From the NCBI RefSeq assembly GCF_009796805.1, contig NZ_CP047029.1, positions 3,610,001 to 3,674,000 on the forward strand: DNA of 64,000 nucleotides, in the 5' to 3' direction. Numbering within the stretch: the stretch's first letter is position 1; the number at the start of each line of letters is the position of its first letter. This document shows positions 52,581 to 62,290 of the stretch, in pieces. Both the position numbers and the translations under genes were made by a program. The DNA is from Algibacter sp. L1A34. GTDB taxonomy: Bacteria; Bacteroidota; Bacteroidia; Flavobacteriales; Flavobacteriaceae. A model generated the notes under the pieces. The model worked only from the letters and a program-made list of their open reading frames with translations, was not told where the DNA came from and ran no database searches.

Positions 52581-53147
52581 ATGGTTACTACAAGTGATAT
52601 TAGAAATGGTTTATGCATTGTATACAACAACGATATATATAAAATTATAGAGTTTTTACACGTTAAACCAGGGAAAGGTCCAGCTTTTGTAAGAACAAAA
52701 ATGAAAAGTGTAACTAATGGAAAGGTTTTAGATAATACTTTTTCTGCGGGTCATAAATTAGAAGATGTTCGTGTTGAAACTCATAAGTTTCAATATTTAT
52801 ATAATGATGGAGAATTTTATCATTTTATGAATGAAGCCGATTATACCCAAATCCGTTTATTAGAAGCGGCTCTTGATAATCCAGGATTAATGAAAGAAGG
52901 TGAAGTAGTTACTGTATTAATTAATACAGAAGATAATATGCCTCTTTCGGTAGATTTACCAGCAAGTGTTATTTTAGAGATTACTGCAACTGAGCCAGGA
53001 GTTAAAGGAAATACAGCAACTAATGCAACTAAACCTGCAACTGTAGAAACAGGAGCGATTGTAAATGTCCCTTTATTTATTAATGAAGGTGATAAAATTA
53101 AAGTTGAAACAGTAAAAGGAACTTATAAAGAAAGAGTAAAGGAATAA
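52581..53147 (+). CDS. efp: Elongation factor P
   Basis: The 188-residue, three-domain factor helps ribosomes through proline runs. Recognisable are TSDIRNGLCIVYNNDIYKII, the tip loop FLHVKPGKGPAFVRTKMKSV whose lysine is the usual modification site, and TFSAGHKLEDVRVETHKFQ, with YTQIRLLEAALDNPGLMKEG-type middle domain. The end INEGDKIKVETVKGTYKERV is standard. It is placed between lpxA and an lpxD paralogue. Confidence 0.96.
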   Translation: MVTTSDIRNGLCIVYNNDIYKIIEFLHVKPGKGPAFVRTKMKSVTNGKVLDNTFSAGHKLEDVRVETHKFQYLYNDGEFYHFMNEADYTQIRLLEAALDNPGLMKEGEVVTVLINTEDNMPLSVDLPASVILEITATEPGVKGNTATNATKPATVETGAIVNVPLFINEGDKIKVETVKGTYKERVKE

Positions 53148-53176
53148 GTATTCCTATAAACTTTTAAAAATATATA

Positions 53177-54109
53177 ATGAAATTTCCAAAGCAACATACC
53201 TTAAAACAAATCGTAGACCTTATTGGGTGCGATTTTGTTGGTGACATAGATTTTCCTGTTTTTGGCATGAATGAAATTCATGTGGTTGAAGCTGGGGATA
53301 TTGTTTTTGTAGATCATCCAAAGTATTACGATAAAGCATTAAATTCTGCAGCTACTATTATTTTAATTAATAAGAAAGTGGAGTGTCCAGAAGGGAAGGC
53401 TCTATTGGTTAGTGACGATCCATTTAGAGATTTCAATACATTAACTAATCATTTTAAGCCTTTTAAATCGGCTAATAGTGCTATTTCAGCGTTAGCTAAA
53501 ATAGGGGAGAATACAATCATTCAACCTAATTGCTTTATTGGTCATAATGTTGAAATTGGCGATAATTGCCTTATTCATGCCAACGTAAGTATTTATGATG
53601 ATACGGTTATTGGTAACAATGTCACTATCCATTCGGGAACAGTTTTAGGAGCAAATGCTTTCTACTATAAAAAACGTCCCGACGGTTATGATAGATTAAA
53701 ATCCGGCGGTCGTGTAGTTATCGAAGATTATGTTGATATTGGAGCAGCATGTACTATTGATAGAGGTGTAACAGCCGATACTCGTATTGGATATGGCTCT
53801 AAATTAGATAATCAAATTCAAATTGGTCACGATACTGTTCTTGGTAAAAAATGCCTTATAGCATCGCAAGCTGGAATTGCAGGTTGTGTTATAGTTGAAG
53901 ATGAAGTGGTTATTTGGGGGCAAGCAGGTGTAAAAAGTGGGATTACCATTGCAAAAGGAACCGAGCTTTTTGCTCAATCTGGATTAGGACATTCAACAGA
54001 TGAAAATAAGGCGTATTTTGGGTCACCGGCTGGTGAAGCTAGAGCAAAATTTAAGGAATTAGCCTATATTAGAAAGATTCCGGAAATATTAAAATCAATA
54101 AAAAAATAA
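53177..54109 (+). CDS. LpxD-like hexapeptide N-acyltransferase paralogue
   Basis: The 310-residue protein resembles LpxD. Its N-terminal domain has [20 protein letters not shown]. The beta-helix has [38 protein letters not shown] and [14 protein letters not shown] with the catalytic-type histidine. It is shorter than the lpxD at 49224, and its helix shows substituted coils ([19 protein letters not shown]). It may use another acyl chain or another UDP-sugar. It sits between efp and sucD, a position common in Bacteroidota. Confidence 0.8.
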   Translation: MKFPKQHTLKQIVDLIGCDFVGDIDFPVFGMNEIHVVEAGDIVFVDHPKYYDKALNSAATIILINKKVECPEGKALLVSDDPFRDFNTLTNHFKPFKSANSAISALAKIGENTIIQPNCFIGHNVEIGDNCLIHANVSIYDDTVIGNNVTIHSGTVLGANAFYYKKRPDGYDRLKSGGRVVIEDYVDIGAACTIDRGVTADTRIGYGSKLDNQIQIGHDTVLGKKCLIASQAGIAGCVIVEDEVVIWGQAGVKSGITIAKGTELFAQSGLGHSTDENKAYFGSPAGEARAKFKELAYIRKIPEILKSIKK

Positions 54110-54156
54110 CAAAAAAAGTAATTCGGTTTTTACTTTAAAAATAGGATTCAAAAAAT

Positions 54157-54164
54157 TACTTTTG
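54157..54164 (+). promoter_or_regulatory. Promoter of sucD (-7 element)
   Basis: TACTTTTG is an exact TAnnTTTG match 33 bases before the ATG at 54198. A TTTA at 54133-54136 is 20 bases upstream in the -33 position. The TTG at 54162 lies inside this element and cannot be the start codon. Confidence 0.55.
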
Positions 54165-54197
54165 TTAAGTAAATATAATAACGATAAAAAATCTTCT

Positions 54198-55070
54198 ATG
54201 AGCGTTTTAGTAAACAAAGATTCAAAAATAATAGTTCAAGGTTTTACAGGTAGTGAAGGTACTTTTCACGCCAGTCAAATGATTGAATATGGAACAAATG
54301 TTGTTGGTGGTGTTACACCAGGAAAAGGTGGTCAAACACATTTAGACAGACCTGTTTTTAATACTGTTTTAGAAGCAGTAGAGCAAGTAGGAGCAGATAC
54401 TACCATTATATTTGTACCGCCAGCTTTTGCTGCCGATGCTATTATGGAAGCTGCCGATGCTGGAATAAAAGTTATTATTACAATTACAGAAGGTATTCCT
54501 GTTGCCGATATGATTACGGCATCAAACTACATAAAAAACAAACCATGTCGTTTAATAGGTCCTAACTGTCCAGGTGTTATTACACCGGGTGAAGCTAAAG
54601 TTGGTATTATGCCAGGTTTTGTTTTCAAAAAAGGTAAAGTTGGTATTGTTTCTAAATCAGGAACTTTAACTTATGAGGCTGCAGACCAAGTTGTAAAACA
54701 AGGTTTAGGTATCACAACGGCTATTGGTATTGGTGGAGATCCAATTATTGGAACTACAACCAAAGAAGCTGTTGAATTATTAATCAATGATCCAGAAACA
54801 GAAGCGGTTGTTATGATTGGTGAAATTGGAGGTCAATTAGAGGCAGATGCTGCAAACTGGTACAAAGCTAGTGGAAGTAAAAAACCTGTTGTTGGTTTTA
54901 TCGCTGGTGAAACTGCACCTGCAGGTCGTACTATGGGACATGCTGGAGCTATTGTTGGTGGAAGTGATGATACTGCACAAGCAAAAAAGAAAATTATGAG
55001 AGCATGTGGAATTCACGTTGTAGATTCTCCTGCTGAAATTGGAAAGAAAATTGCTGAAGTTTTAGCATAA
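54198..55070 (+). CDS. sucD: Succinyl-CoA ligase alpha subunit
   Basis: The 290-residue subunit binds CoA and carries the phosphohistidine in the TCA-cycle enzyme. It starts [20 protein letters not shown], has [51 protein letters not shown] and the active-site histidine in [20 protein letters not shown]. The ATG at 54198 is the family start. The beta subunit gene is not in the window, as usual for Bacteroidota. A strong terminator follows. Confidence 0.96.
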   Translation: MSVLVNKDSKIIVQGFTGSEGTFHASQMIEYGTNVVGGVTPGKGGQTHLDRPVFNTVLEAVEQVGADTTIIFVPPAFAADAIMEAADAGIKVIITITEGIPVADMITASNYIKNKPCRLIGPNCPGVITPGEAKVGIMPGFVFKKGKVGIVSKSGTLTYEAADQVVKQGLGITTAIGIGGDPIIGTTTKEAVELLINDPETEAVVMIGEIGGQLEADAANWYKASGSKKPVVGFIAGETAPAGRTMGHAGAIVGGSDDTAQAKKKIMRACGIHVVDSPAEIGKKIAEVLA

Positions 55071-55102
55071 GTATTTGCTGAAATTAAAATATAGTTCATA
55101 AG

Positions 55103-55138
55103 AAAAATCGTTAACTTCTTTGAGTTAACGATTTTTTT
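55103..55138 (+). terminator. Terminator after sucD
   Basis: AAAAATCGTTAAC at 55103-55115 and GTTAACGATTTTT at 55124-55136 form a perfect stem ending in a T7 run, 33 bases after the stop. Confidence 0.85.
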
Positions 55139-55176
55139 ATGCTTAATTTTAACCTTATCATCTAAAAACTCAATCT

Positions 55177-58149
55177 ATGAATCAAATTAAAACAATTTTT
55201 ATTTTTGCCATTTTAGCTATTTGTTATAGTTGTAAAACGGATCAAAATTCTGAAACAGCTGCTGTATCAGTAGCTTCAAATACCGATGCCAATGGTTTTT
55301 CTTATGAAACTATAGAAAACGATCCAACAGGTTTACGTTTATATACTTTGGAAAACGGGTTAAAAGTTTATTTAAGTAAAAATACTGACGAACCAAAAAT
55401 TCAAACTTTTATTGCTGTTCGTGCAGGATCAAATTACGATACAAAACAATCTACAGGTTTAGCGCATTATTTAGAACACATGGTGTTTAAAGGAACCGAT
55501 AAAATTGGAACGTTAGATTGGGAAAAAGAAAAAGTGTACTTAGATGAAATTTCTGATTTATATGAAGCGCATCGTGCGGAAACGGATCCCGACAAAAAAG
55601 TAGAATTGTATCGTAAAATAGACGAAGTTTCATTAGAAGCATCAAATTATAGTGTAGCTAATGAATATGATAAAATGATTAGTTCACTTGGAGCAACAGG
55701 AACTAATGCGCATACTTGGTTTGAAGAAACCGTTTATAAAAATAAAATTCCGGCTAACGAATTAAATAAATGGCTTACGGTAGAAAGCGAGCGTTTTAGT
55801 CAATTAGTTTTACGTTTATTCCATACGGAACTTGAAGCGGTTTTCGAAGAATTTAATAGAGGTCAGGATAGTGATTATAGAAAAGCGCATTACGCTATGC
55901 TAGATGGCTTATTTCCAAATCATCCATATGGACAGCAAACTACCATTGGTAAAGCCGAGCATTTAAAGAACCCTTCAATGGTTGATATTCATAACTATTT
56001 CAATACTTATTATGTGCCTAATAATATGGCTATGGTTTTAGTTGGCGATTTAGATTTCGATAAAACTATAATAGAAGTTAATAATGCCTTCGGAAAATTT
56101 AAGAATCAAACAGTAACGCATCCAACTTTACCAAAAGAGGAACCTATTACATCACCAATAAAAAAGGAAGTTTTTGGGCCAACGGCAGAAAATGTATCTA
56201 TTGCATTTAGAGCGAATGGTATTGGAAGTGAAGATCAAAAATTTGTTACGCTGGCTGATATGATTTTAGCAAACGGAAATGCTGGTTTAATCGATTTAAA
56301 TCTAAACCAAAAACAAATAGTGCAAAACGCCGGATGTTCTCCAACATTTTTAAATGATTATGGTTATCATCAATTTACGGGAACACCAAAAGAAGGACAA
56401 TCTTTAGATGAAGTTAAAACACTGCTTTTAGAGCAAATAGAAAAATTAAAGAAAGGTGAGTTTGAAGATTGGATGATTGACGCTGTAGTTAACGATTTAA
56501 AACTAAGTCAAACAAAGCAATACGAAAACAGTACTGCTTTAGCATCGGCATATTATAACGCTTTTATTCATCATGAAAATTGGGCTAGTAAAGTGAAATT
56601 TTTAAATGATCTTAAAAAAGTAACCAAACAGGAACTGGTAGATTTCGCTAATAAATTTTACCAAGATAATTATGTAGTTACTTATAAAAGACAAGGAGAA
56701 GATTCCAATATTGTAAAAGTTGAAAACCCGGGAATTACGCCTGTTCATTTAAATCGGGATAAAAGCTCAGAGTTTTTAACTAATTTCAATACGATTGAAT
56801 CGGAATCGTTAAAACCTAAATTTATCGATTACAAAACAGCCATTAAATCTACGGAAACTACTAATGGGATTGAAGTTTCATATATTGAAAACGAGTTGAA
56901 TGATTTATTCGATTTAAACATCATATTTGATATGGGTGGCGATAATGATAAAAAACTAAAACTCGCGGCAAATTATTTAGATTATTTGGGGACAGATAAA
57001 TATAGCAATGAAGCTCTTAAAAAAGAATTTTATAAACTTGGAGTAAGTTATTATGTTTTTGCAGGTGATGATAAAACGTATGTTGGCCTTAACGGTTTAA
57101 AAGAAAATCTACCAAAAGGATTAGAACTTTTGGAACATCTATGGAATAATGCAATTCCAGATCAAGAGGCATATAAAAAATATGTAGAGTCGATTATAAA
57201 AGGACGTCAGGATAATAAAGGACAAAAAGGAAGTATTCTTAGGAATGGCTTAATGAGTTATGGTAAATATGGTGAAAATTCTCGTTTAAGAAATATCTAT
57301 AAAACAGATGAGCTAAATGCCATTGATCCTAAAGAATTAGTAGATATTGTAAAGGATATGAAGAACTATAAGCAACGTATTTTTTATTATGGAAAAGATA
57401 TTGATGCTATGGTAACGGCACTAAATACAAGTCATAATATTCCTAAAGATTTAAGAGTATATCCAGAGGCTGTAACTTATGAAGAACAAGAGACGGGTGG
57501 AAATGTTTATTTTGTAGATTTTGATATGGTACAATCGGAAATGGTGTTTTTAGCAAAAGGAGATCCCTTTAATGCCAAGAACATGGCTGCTTCAACCTTA
57601 TTTAACACTTATTTTGGTAGCGGATTATCATCTATTGTTTTTCAAGAGATTCGCGAATCTAAATCTTTAGCATACTCTGCTTTTTCAAGCTACCAAATGG
57701 CAGATGAGAAGGGAAAAGCTAATTATGTTATGGCTTATATGGGAACGCAAGCGAATAAAATGCCTCAGGCAGTAACGGCTATGATGGATTTAATGACTAA
57801 CATGCCAGAAGCAGAAAAGCAATTTAATGCTGCTAAAGATGCTACTTTGAAAAAAATAGCAGCGCAACGTATTACTAAATCGGGTATTTTTTGGAATTAT
57901 GAAAATCTAAAAAAACGAGGTATAGATAATGATAATCGAGAAGCTATGTATAACACCATAAAAGATATGACCATCGAAGATTTACGTGATTTCTTTAATA
58001 ATAACATAAAAGGAGAGCAGTATAATGTAATGGTTATAGGGAACAAAAAAGATATTGATTTTAAAGCCTTAGAGGCGCTAGGTAAAGTTCAGGAAATGGA
58101 TGTTGATTATTTGTTTAATTATGAAAAAAGCGAAAAACTAAAAATGTAA
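55177..58149 (+). CDS. M16-family zinc metallopeptidase lipoprotein
   Basis: The 990-residue protein has a short lipoprotein signal (IFIFAILAICYSC, Cys at about 19). A tandem M16 peptidase follows, with the inverted zinc motif HYLEHMVFKG and the third ligand region ELEAVFEEFNRGQDSDY. LFPNHPYGQQTTIGKAEHL and YVPNNMAMVLVGDLDFDKT follow, and the C-terminal half ends with the substrate-binding pattern IRESKSLAYSAFSSYQ. It is a PqqL/insulinase-like protease, probably on the periplasmic side or at the surface. It is a single-gene unit between two terminators. Confidence 0.92.
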   Translation: MNQIKTIFIFAILAICYSCKTDQNSETAAVSVASNTDANGFSYETIENDPTGLRLYTLENGLKVYLSKNTDEPKIQTFIAVRAGSNYDTKQSTGLAHYLEHMVFKGTDKIGTLDWEKEKVYLDEISDLYEAHRAETDPDKKVELYRKIDEVSLEASNYSVANEYDKMISSLGATGTNAHTWFEETVYKNKIPANELNKWLTVESERFSQLVLRLFHTELEAVFEEFNRGQDSDYRKAHYAMLDGLFPNHPYGQQTTIGKAEHLKNPSMVDIHNYFNTYYVPNNMAMVLVGDLDFDKTIIEVNNAFGKFKNQTVTHPTLPKEEPITSPIKKEVFGPTAENVSIAFRANGIGSEDQKFVTLADMILANGNAGLIDLNLNQKQIVQNAGCSPTFLNDYGYHQFTGTPKEGQSLDEVKTLLLEQIEKLKKGEFEDWMIDAVVNDLKLSQTKQYENSTALASAYYNAFIHHENWASKVKFLNDLKKVTKQELVDFANKFYQDNYVVTYKRQGEDSNIVKVENPGITPVHLNRDKSSEFLTNFNTIESESLKPKFIDYKTAIKSTETTNGIEVSYIENELNDLFDLNIIFDMGGDNDKKLKLAANYLDYLGTDKYSNEALKKEFYKLGVSYYVFAGDDKTYVGLNGLKENLPKGLELLEHLWNNAIPDQEAYKKYVESIIKGRQDNKGQKGSILRNGLMSYGKYGENSRLRNIYKTDELNAIDPKELVDIVKDMKNYKQRIFYYGKDIDAMVTALNTSHNIPKDLRVYPEAVTYEEQETGGNVYFVDFDMVQSEMVFLAKGDPFNAKNMAASTLFNTYFGSGLSSIVFQEIRESKSLAYSAFSSYQMADEKGKANYVMAYMGTQANKMPQAVTAMMDLMTNMPEAEKQFNAAKDATLKKIAAQRITKSGIFWNYENLKKRGIDNDNREAMYNTIKDMTIEDLRDFFNNNIKGEQYNVMVIGNKKDIDFKALEALGKVQEMDVDYLFNYEKSEKLKM

Positions 58150-58152
58150 ATG

Positions 58153-58190
58153 AAAAGCCGATAAGTTTTTGTAACCTATCGGCTTTTTTT
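58153..58190 (+). terminator. Terminator after the M16 peptidase gene
   Basis: AAAAGCCGATA and TATCGGCTTTT form an 11-bp stem followed by T-run, 4 bases after the stop. Confidence 0.85.
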
Positions 58191-58368
58191 ATGTGCAATT
58201 ATAATAGGAATTGTTATATTTGATTTTGGTTTAAAACTAATACAAAGTATAAAATAAGTAAGATATCAACTAAATTTTTATAACGCATTCTTAAATAACA
58301 GTTTACTCGAGTAAAGTCTTGAATGTATTAATGTTGTATGTGGTAAATAAAAAATAATAAGTAAACAC

Positions 58369-59115
58369 ATGAAATTATTAGAAGGAAAAACAGCCATAAT
58401 AACTGGTGCAAGTAGAGGTATTGGTAAAGGCATTGCCGAAGTATTTGCTCAAAACGGTGCAAACGTAGCATTTACATACAGTTCGTCTGTAGATGCAGCT
58501 AATCAACTCGAAAAAGAGTTAAATGCACTTGGAGTAAAAGCAAAAGGTTATCAAAGTAACGCTGCAAATTTTGCAGATGCCCAAAAACTAGCTGCTGAAG
58601 TTGCTGAAGAATTTGGTAGTATTGATATTCTAGTAAATAATGCTGGTATTACAAAAGATAATTTACTTATGCGTATTAGCGAAGAAGATTTTGATACCGT
58701 TATTGAAGTAAACTTAAAATCGGTTTTCAACATGACAAAAGCTGTACAACGTACTATGCTAAAGCAACGTAAAGGCTCTATTATTAATATGAGTTCGGTT
58801 GTTGGAGTTAAAGGTAACGCTGGGCAGACCAATTATGCTGCTTCTAAAGCTGGTATTATTGGTTTTTCTAAATCGGTTGCTTTAGAGTTAGGTTCAAGAA
58901 ACATTAGAAGTAATGTAGTTGCTCCTGGTTTTATTGAAACTGAAATGACTGCAAAGTTAGATGAAGAAGTTGTTAAAGGATGGCGTGCAGGAATTCCATT
59001 AAAACGTGGTGGAACTCCAGAAGATATCGCGAATGTTTGTGTGTTTTTAGCTAGCGATATGTCGGCTTATATTACAGGGCAAACTTTAAATGTTGATGGA
59101 GGAATGCTTACTTAA
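58369..59115 (+). CDS. fabG: 3-oxoacyl-ACP reductase
   Basis: The 248-residue SDR reduces 3-oxoacyl-ACP with NADPH in fatty acid elongation. NADP loop TGASRGIGKGIAEVF (13-27), LVNNAGITKDNLLMR, the catalytic serine and Tyr/Lys in INMSSVVGVKGNAGQTNYAA and SKAG, and the end FLASDMSAYITGQTLNVDGG are all classic FabG. It is preceded by a 178-bp gap after the M16 terminator and followed after 71 bp by the VWA gene. Confidence 0.94.
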   Translation: MKLLEGKTAIITGASRGIGKGIAEVFAQNGANVAFTYSSSVDAANQLEKELNALGVKAKGYQSNAANFADAQKLAAEVAEEFGSIDILVNNAGITKDNLLMRISEEDFDTVIEVNLKSVFNMTKAVQRTMLKQRKGSIINMSSVVGVKGNAGQTNYAASKAGIIGFSKSVALELGSRNIRSNVVAPGFIETEMTAKLDEEVVKGWRAGIPLKRGGTPEDIANVCVFLASDMSAYITGQTLNVDGGMLT

Positions 59116-59186
59116 TTTAAGTTTTATGTACACCCGTTAATGTGGGAATATCATTAAAATTTACTCTTAAAAGCTTAAAAGCTTAA

Positions 59187-61220
59187 ATGCAAATAGAAAC
59201 AATAATTTACATTATACTCGCTGGAATTATAGCGCTTTTACTGGCACTTTTCCAGTATATTTATAAAACGAAAAGCATGTCTAAACTGAACATGCTTTTC
59301 GCTTTTTTGCGCTTTATTACTATTTTTTCAATACTTGTTTTATTAATAAACCCAAAATTTAATCAAACAACATTTACTACAGAAAAGCCAAATTTGGTGA
59401 TTGCGGTAGATAATTCAAACTCTATAAAGCATTTAAATCAAACTGAAAAAGTTAAGGCTTTAGTTGAAACTATCACGGATAATACAGCATTAAAAAATAA
59501 ATTCAATCTCGAATTTTACACCTTTGGAGAAACCTTTAAAGCTTCAGATTCACTAACATTTTTAGAGAATAAATCTAATATAAATGAAGCTTTTATTCAG
59601 TTATCTCAAATTTATAAAACTAGTAATTCTCCTACCGTATTAATTTCCGATGGAAATCAAACACTTGGAAACGATTACGAGTTTGCTAGTTCAATATATA
59701 AACAGCCAATTTATCCTGTAATTTTAGGAGATACCATAACATATGTTGATTTAAAAATTCAACAACTCAACGTTAATAAATATGCTTATTTAAAAAATAA
59801 GTTTCCTGTTGAAGCTATTGTAGTTTATAGTGGTAACGGAAATGTAACTTCTAAGTTTGTTGTAAAAAAAGGAAATACAGTTGTGTTTTCTAAAAACGTA
59901 GTGTTTTCGAAAAACAACAATTCAACAATTATTAATTTTAATCTACCAACATCGCGTGTTGGCGTTAGTGTTTATAAAGCCACATTAATTCCAATTGATA
60001 ATGAAAAAAATAAGGTTAATAATTCTAAAAACTTCGCAGTAGAAGTAATCGATCAGAAAACAAATATAGCCATAGTTTCAACCTTTTCGCATCCCGATTT
60101 AGGAAGTCTTAAAAAAGCTATTGAAAGTAATGAGCGTAGTACGGTTTCGTTTTTAGATCCAAAAGAAATAATTTCAAAAATAAATGATTTTCAATTAGTT
60201 ATACTTTATCAACCAAATAATAAGTTTAAAGAGTTGTTAGTTCTTTTAAATGCTGAAAATAAGAACAGATTAATTATAGAAGGTAGTAAAACAGACCTGA
60301 ATTTTCTAAATGAAAACAATAAAACGTTCGATCACGAAATAACGGATCAAACTGAAAATTATCAAGCTGAATTAAATATTAACTATTCACCTTTTTTAAT
60401 TGATGATATCAATTTTGAATCGTTTCCGCCGTTAAAATCAAATTATGGATCGGTTGTTTTTGCTGTTCCTTTTCAAACTATATTATATAAAAATGTAAAT
60501 GGTATTTCAATTAAAGAACCCTTATTGGCTACATTGGAAACAAATGGCAGGAGGGAAGCTGTTCTTTTTGGAGAAAATATTTGGAAGTGGCGTTCGCAGA
60601 ATTTCTTGAATTCAAAATCTTTTACTCAGTTCGATGATTTTTTTGGAAAAATAGTTCAATACTTGGCTTCAAATAAAAAGAGAAGTCGTTTAAATGTCGA
60701 TTATGAGTCTTTTTATAATGGAAGCGGAAATATTACTATTAAGGCTGAGTTCTTTGATAAAAACTATGTTTTTGATGCTCGAGAAAGTCTTCAAATTAAA
60801 CTAATTGATAAAGTTTCAAAAGAAGAAAAAAACCTTCCTTTAATTCTGAAAAACAATAATTATCAAGTTGATTTAAGCAGTTTGATTCCTTCTGAATATA
60901 GTTTTACGGTAAGTTCAACAAATGAAAACTTATCTAAATCTGGTAGTTTTCAAATTTTACAATATAATGTTGAACAACAGTTTTTAAATGCCAATTATTC
61001 TAAGATGCAACAATTAGCAACTAACAGCAATGGTAATAGTTATTTTATTGATAATTCTGACGATTTACTAAACGATTTACTAAACGATAATCGATATCAA
61101 GCCATTCAGAAAAGCCATAATAATAGTCTCCCTTTAATTGATTGGGAATACCTATTAGGTATAATTGCATTAAGCTTGACTGTAGAATGGTTTTTAAGGA
61201 AGTATAGTGGATTAGTGTAA
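59187..61220 (+). CDS. VWA-like integral membrane protein of unknown role
   Basis: The 677-residue protein has two N-terminal membrane helices (about 5-23 and 36-54). A von Willebrand A-like domain follows, with a MIDAS motif in VIAVDNSNSI (Asp-x-Ser-x-Ser) and LISDGNQTLGND. Large periplasmic beta-rich domains make up the middle, and one membrane helix is at the end (YLLGIIALSLTVEWFL). This layout is a conserved type in Bacteroidota, but its task is unknown. A 12-bp direct repeat near 61066-61091 duplicates LLND close to the C-terminus. It follows fabG on the same strand. Confidence 0.7.
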   Translation: MQIETIIYIILAGIIALLLALFQYIYKTKSMSKLNMLFAFLRFITIFSILVLLINPKFNQTTFTTEKPNLVIAVDNSNSIKHLNQTEKVKALVETITDNTALKNKFNLEFYTFGETFKASDSLTFLENKSNINEAFIQLSQIYKTSNSPTVLISDGNQTLGNDYEFASSIYKQPIYPVILGDTITYVDLKIQQLNVNKYAYLKNKFPVEAIVVYSGNGNVTSKFVVKKGNTVVFSKNVVFSKNNNSTIINFNLPTSRVGVSVYKATLIPIDNEKNKVNNSKNFAVEVIDQKTNIAIVSTFSHPDLGSLKKAIESNERSTVSFLDPKEIISKINDFQLVILYQPNNKFKELLVLLNAENKNRLIIEGSKTDLNFLNENNKTFDHEITDQTENYQAELNINYSPFLIDDINFESFPPLKSNYGSVVFAVPFQTILYKNVNGISIKEPLLATLETNGRREAVLFGENIWKWRSQNFLNSKSFTQFDDFFGKIVQYLASNKKRSRLNVDYESFYNGSGNITIKAEFFDKNYVFDARESLQIKLIDKVSKEEKNLPLILKNNNYQVDLSSLIPSEYSFTVSSTNENLSKSGSFQILQYNVEQQFLNANYSKMQQLATNSNGNSYFIDNSDDLLNDLLNDNRYQAIQKSHNNSLPLIDWEYLLGIIALSLTVEWFLRKYSGLV

Positions 61221-61244
61221 ATTTATCAACTGAGTTAAACTATA

Positions 61245-61297
61245 AAAAAAGAGAATTATTTCTTCAGCTATATGAAAGAAACACTTCTCTTTTTTTA
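61245..61297. terminator. Bidirectional terminator between the VWA and UspA genes
   Basis: AAAAAAAGAGAA at 61245-61256 pairs exactly with TTCTCTTTTTTT at 61286-61297 across a 29-base loop. It serves both convergent genes. Confidence 0.65.
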
Positions 61298-61331
61298 ATT
61301 TTAATTTAAATAATTACTCTGCTTTTTTTAA

Positions 61332-62132
61332 TTAAGCATGAATGGAAAGTAAAGGAATATCTAATCCAGAAGACATCATTCGGGTTTTACTTTTATGAAT
61401 TAATGATGACCAAAATCCATATTCGTAAGGAATCATTATTAGTATATCTGGTTTGTACTCTATCATTTCATTTTTAATTTCGTCTATAACAGCTTCAGAT
61501 TGAACGCTTTTGTAGAAATAAGAAACCTCTTCTAAAGGCTCTAGAATCTCTTTATTATTTTTCAATTCAGTTATTTTATCGTTAACATGTAAAACCCTCA
61601 ATTCGGCATTAAACTTCTTCGTTGTTTTTTTAATTTCTTTTACAATATTAGTTGTAATACCTTTTTCAAGATCACATGCAAATAATATTTTTTGAACATC
61701 TTTAAATTCAGCCTTAACTGGAACGGCTAAAATAGGAATTTGTACTTTGTTTATAGCTTCTGATGTTGTACTACCTAATAAATCATTTTCTATGCTTTTT
61801 ACATGCATACCCATAACCATCATATCTGCATGGTGCTCTGCTATAGCTCGTTTTAATTGTTGAAAATATCCTCCCATAGCAAAATCAACTTTGATGTCAA
61901 TATCATAGGTTTCCGAAAGTTTTTTAACACGATCTTCTACTTTTGTTTTTGCGTAATCTATTGATTTTAGAATATCTTTATAGGGTAACCTAGCCTGAAC
62001 AGCGTGAACGGAAACGATATGTAGGTGAAAAAGAACTAATTTAGCTTCGATTTTTTTTGCAATTCCAATGGCATATTTAGTCGCGTTTTTTGCTTCCTCA
62101 GAAAAATCTGATGATATTATAATTGTTTTCAT
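61332..62132 (-). CDS. Universal stress protein, tandem UspA domains
   Basis: The 266-residue cytoplasmic protein has two Usp folds. The first (1-140) has IIISSDFSEEAKNATKYAIG and the nucleotide-loop-like MVMGMHVKSIENDLLGSTT-type G-x2-G-x9-G-S/T pattern, ending IPILAVPVK. The second (145-266) is more divergent. Such proteins bind ATP or sense stress; the actual signal is unknown. It is a single gene, convergent with the VWA gene and divergent from the prohibitin-family gene. Confidence 0.88.
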   Translation of the reverse strand: MKTIIISSDFSEEAKNATKYAIGIAKKIEAKLVLFHLHIVSVHAVQARLPYKDILKSIDYAKTKVEDRVKKLSETYDIDIKVDFAMGGYFQQLKRAIAEHHADMMVMGMHVKSIENDLLGSTTSEAINKVQIPILAVPVKAEFKDVQKILFACDLEKGITTNIVKEIKKTTKKFNAELRVLHVNDKITELKNNKEILEPLEEVSYFYKSVQSEAVIDEIKNEMIEYKPDILIMIPYEYGFWSSLIHKSKTRMMSSGLDIPLLSIHA

Positions 62133-62290
62133 TCTGTTAAAATTTAGTGGTGTATAAAGTAGAATAAAAGTACGAATTTAAACCGTCAACCTCAAGGGTT
62201 TTAACACTCATTTCACGTCTATATTATGGTGGGTAAATTCGTTGAAACTGTTTAAATACCGTATATTTACAACTTAACTAAATAATAAAA

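Noticed and set aside
54162-54197. TTG start 12 codons upstream of sucD
   Set aside because: The TTG lies inside the TACTTTTG -7 element, and the family start [10 protein letters not shown] is at 54198.
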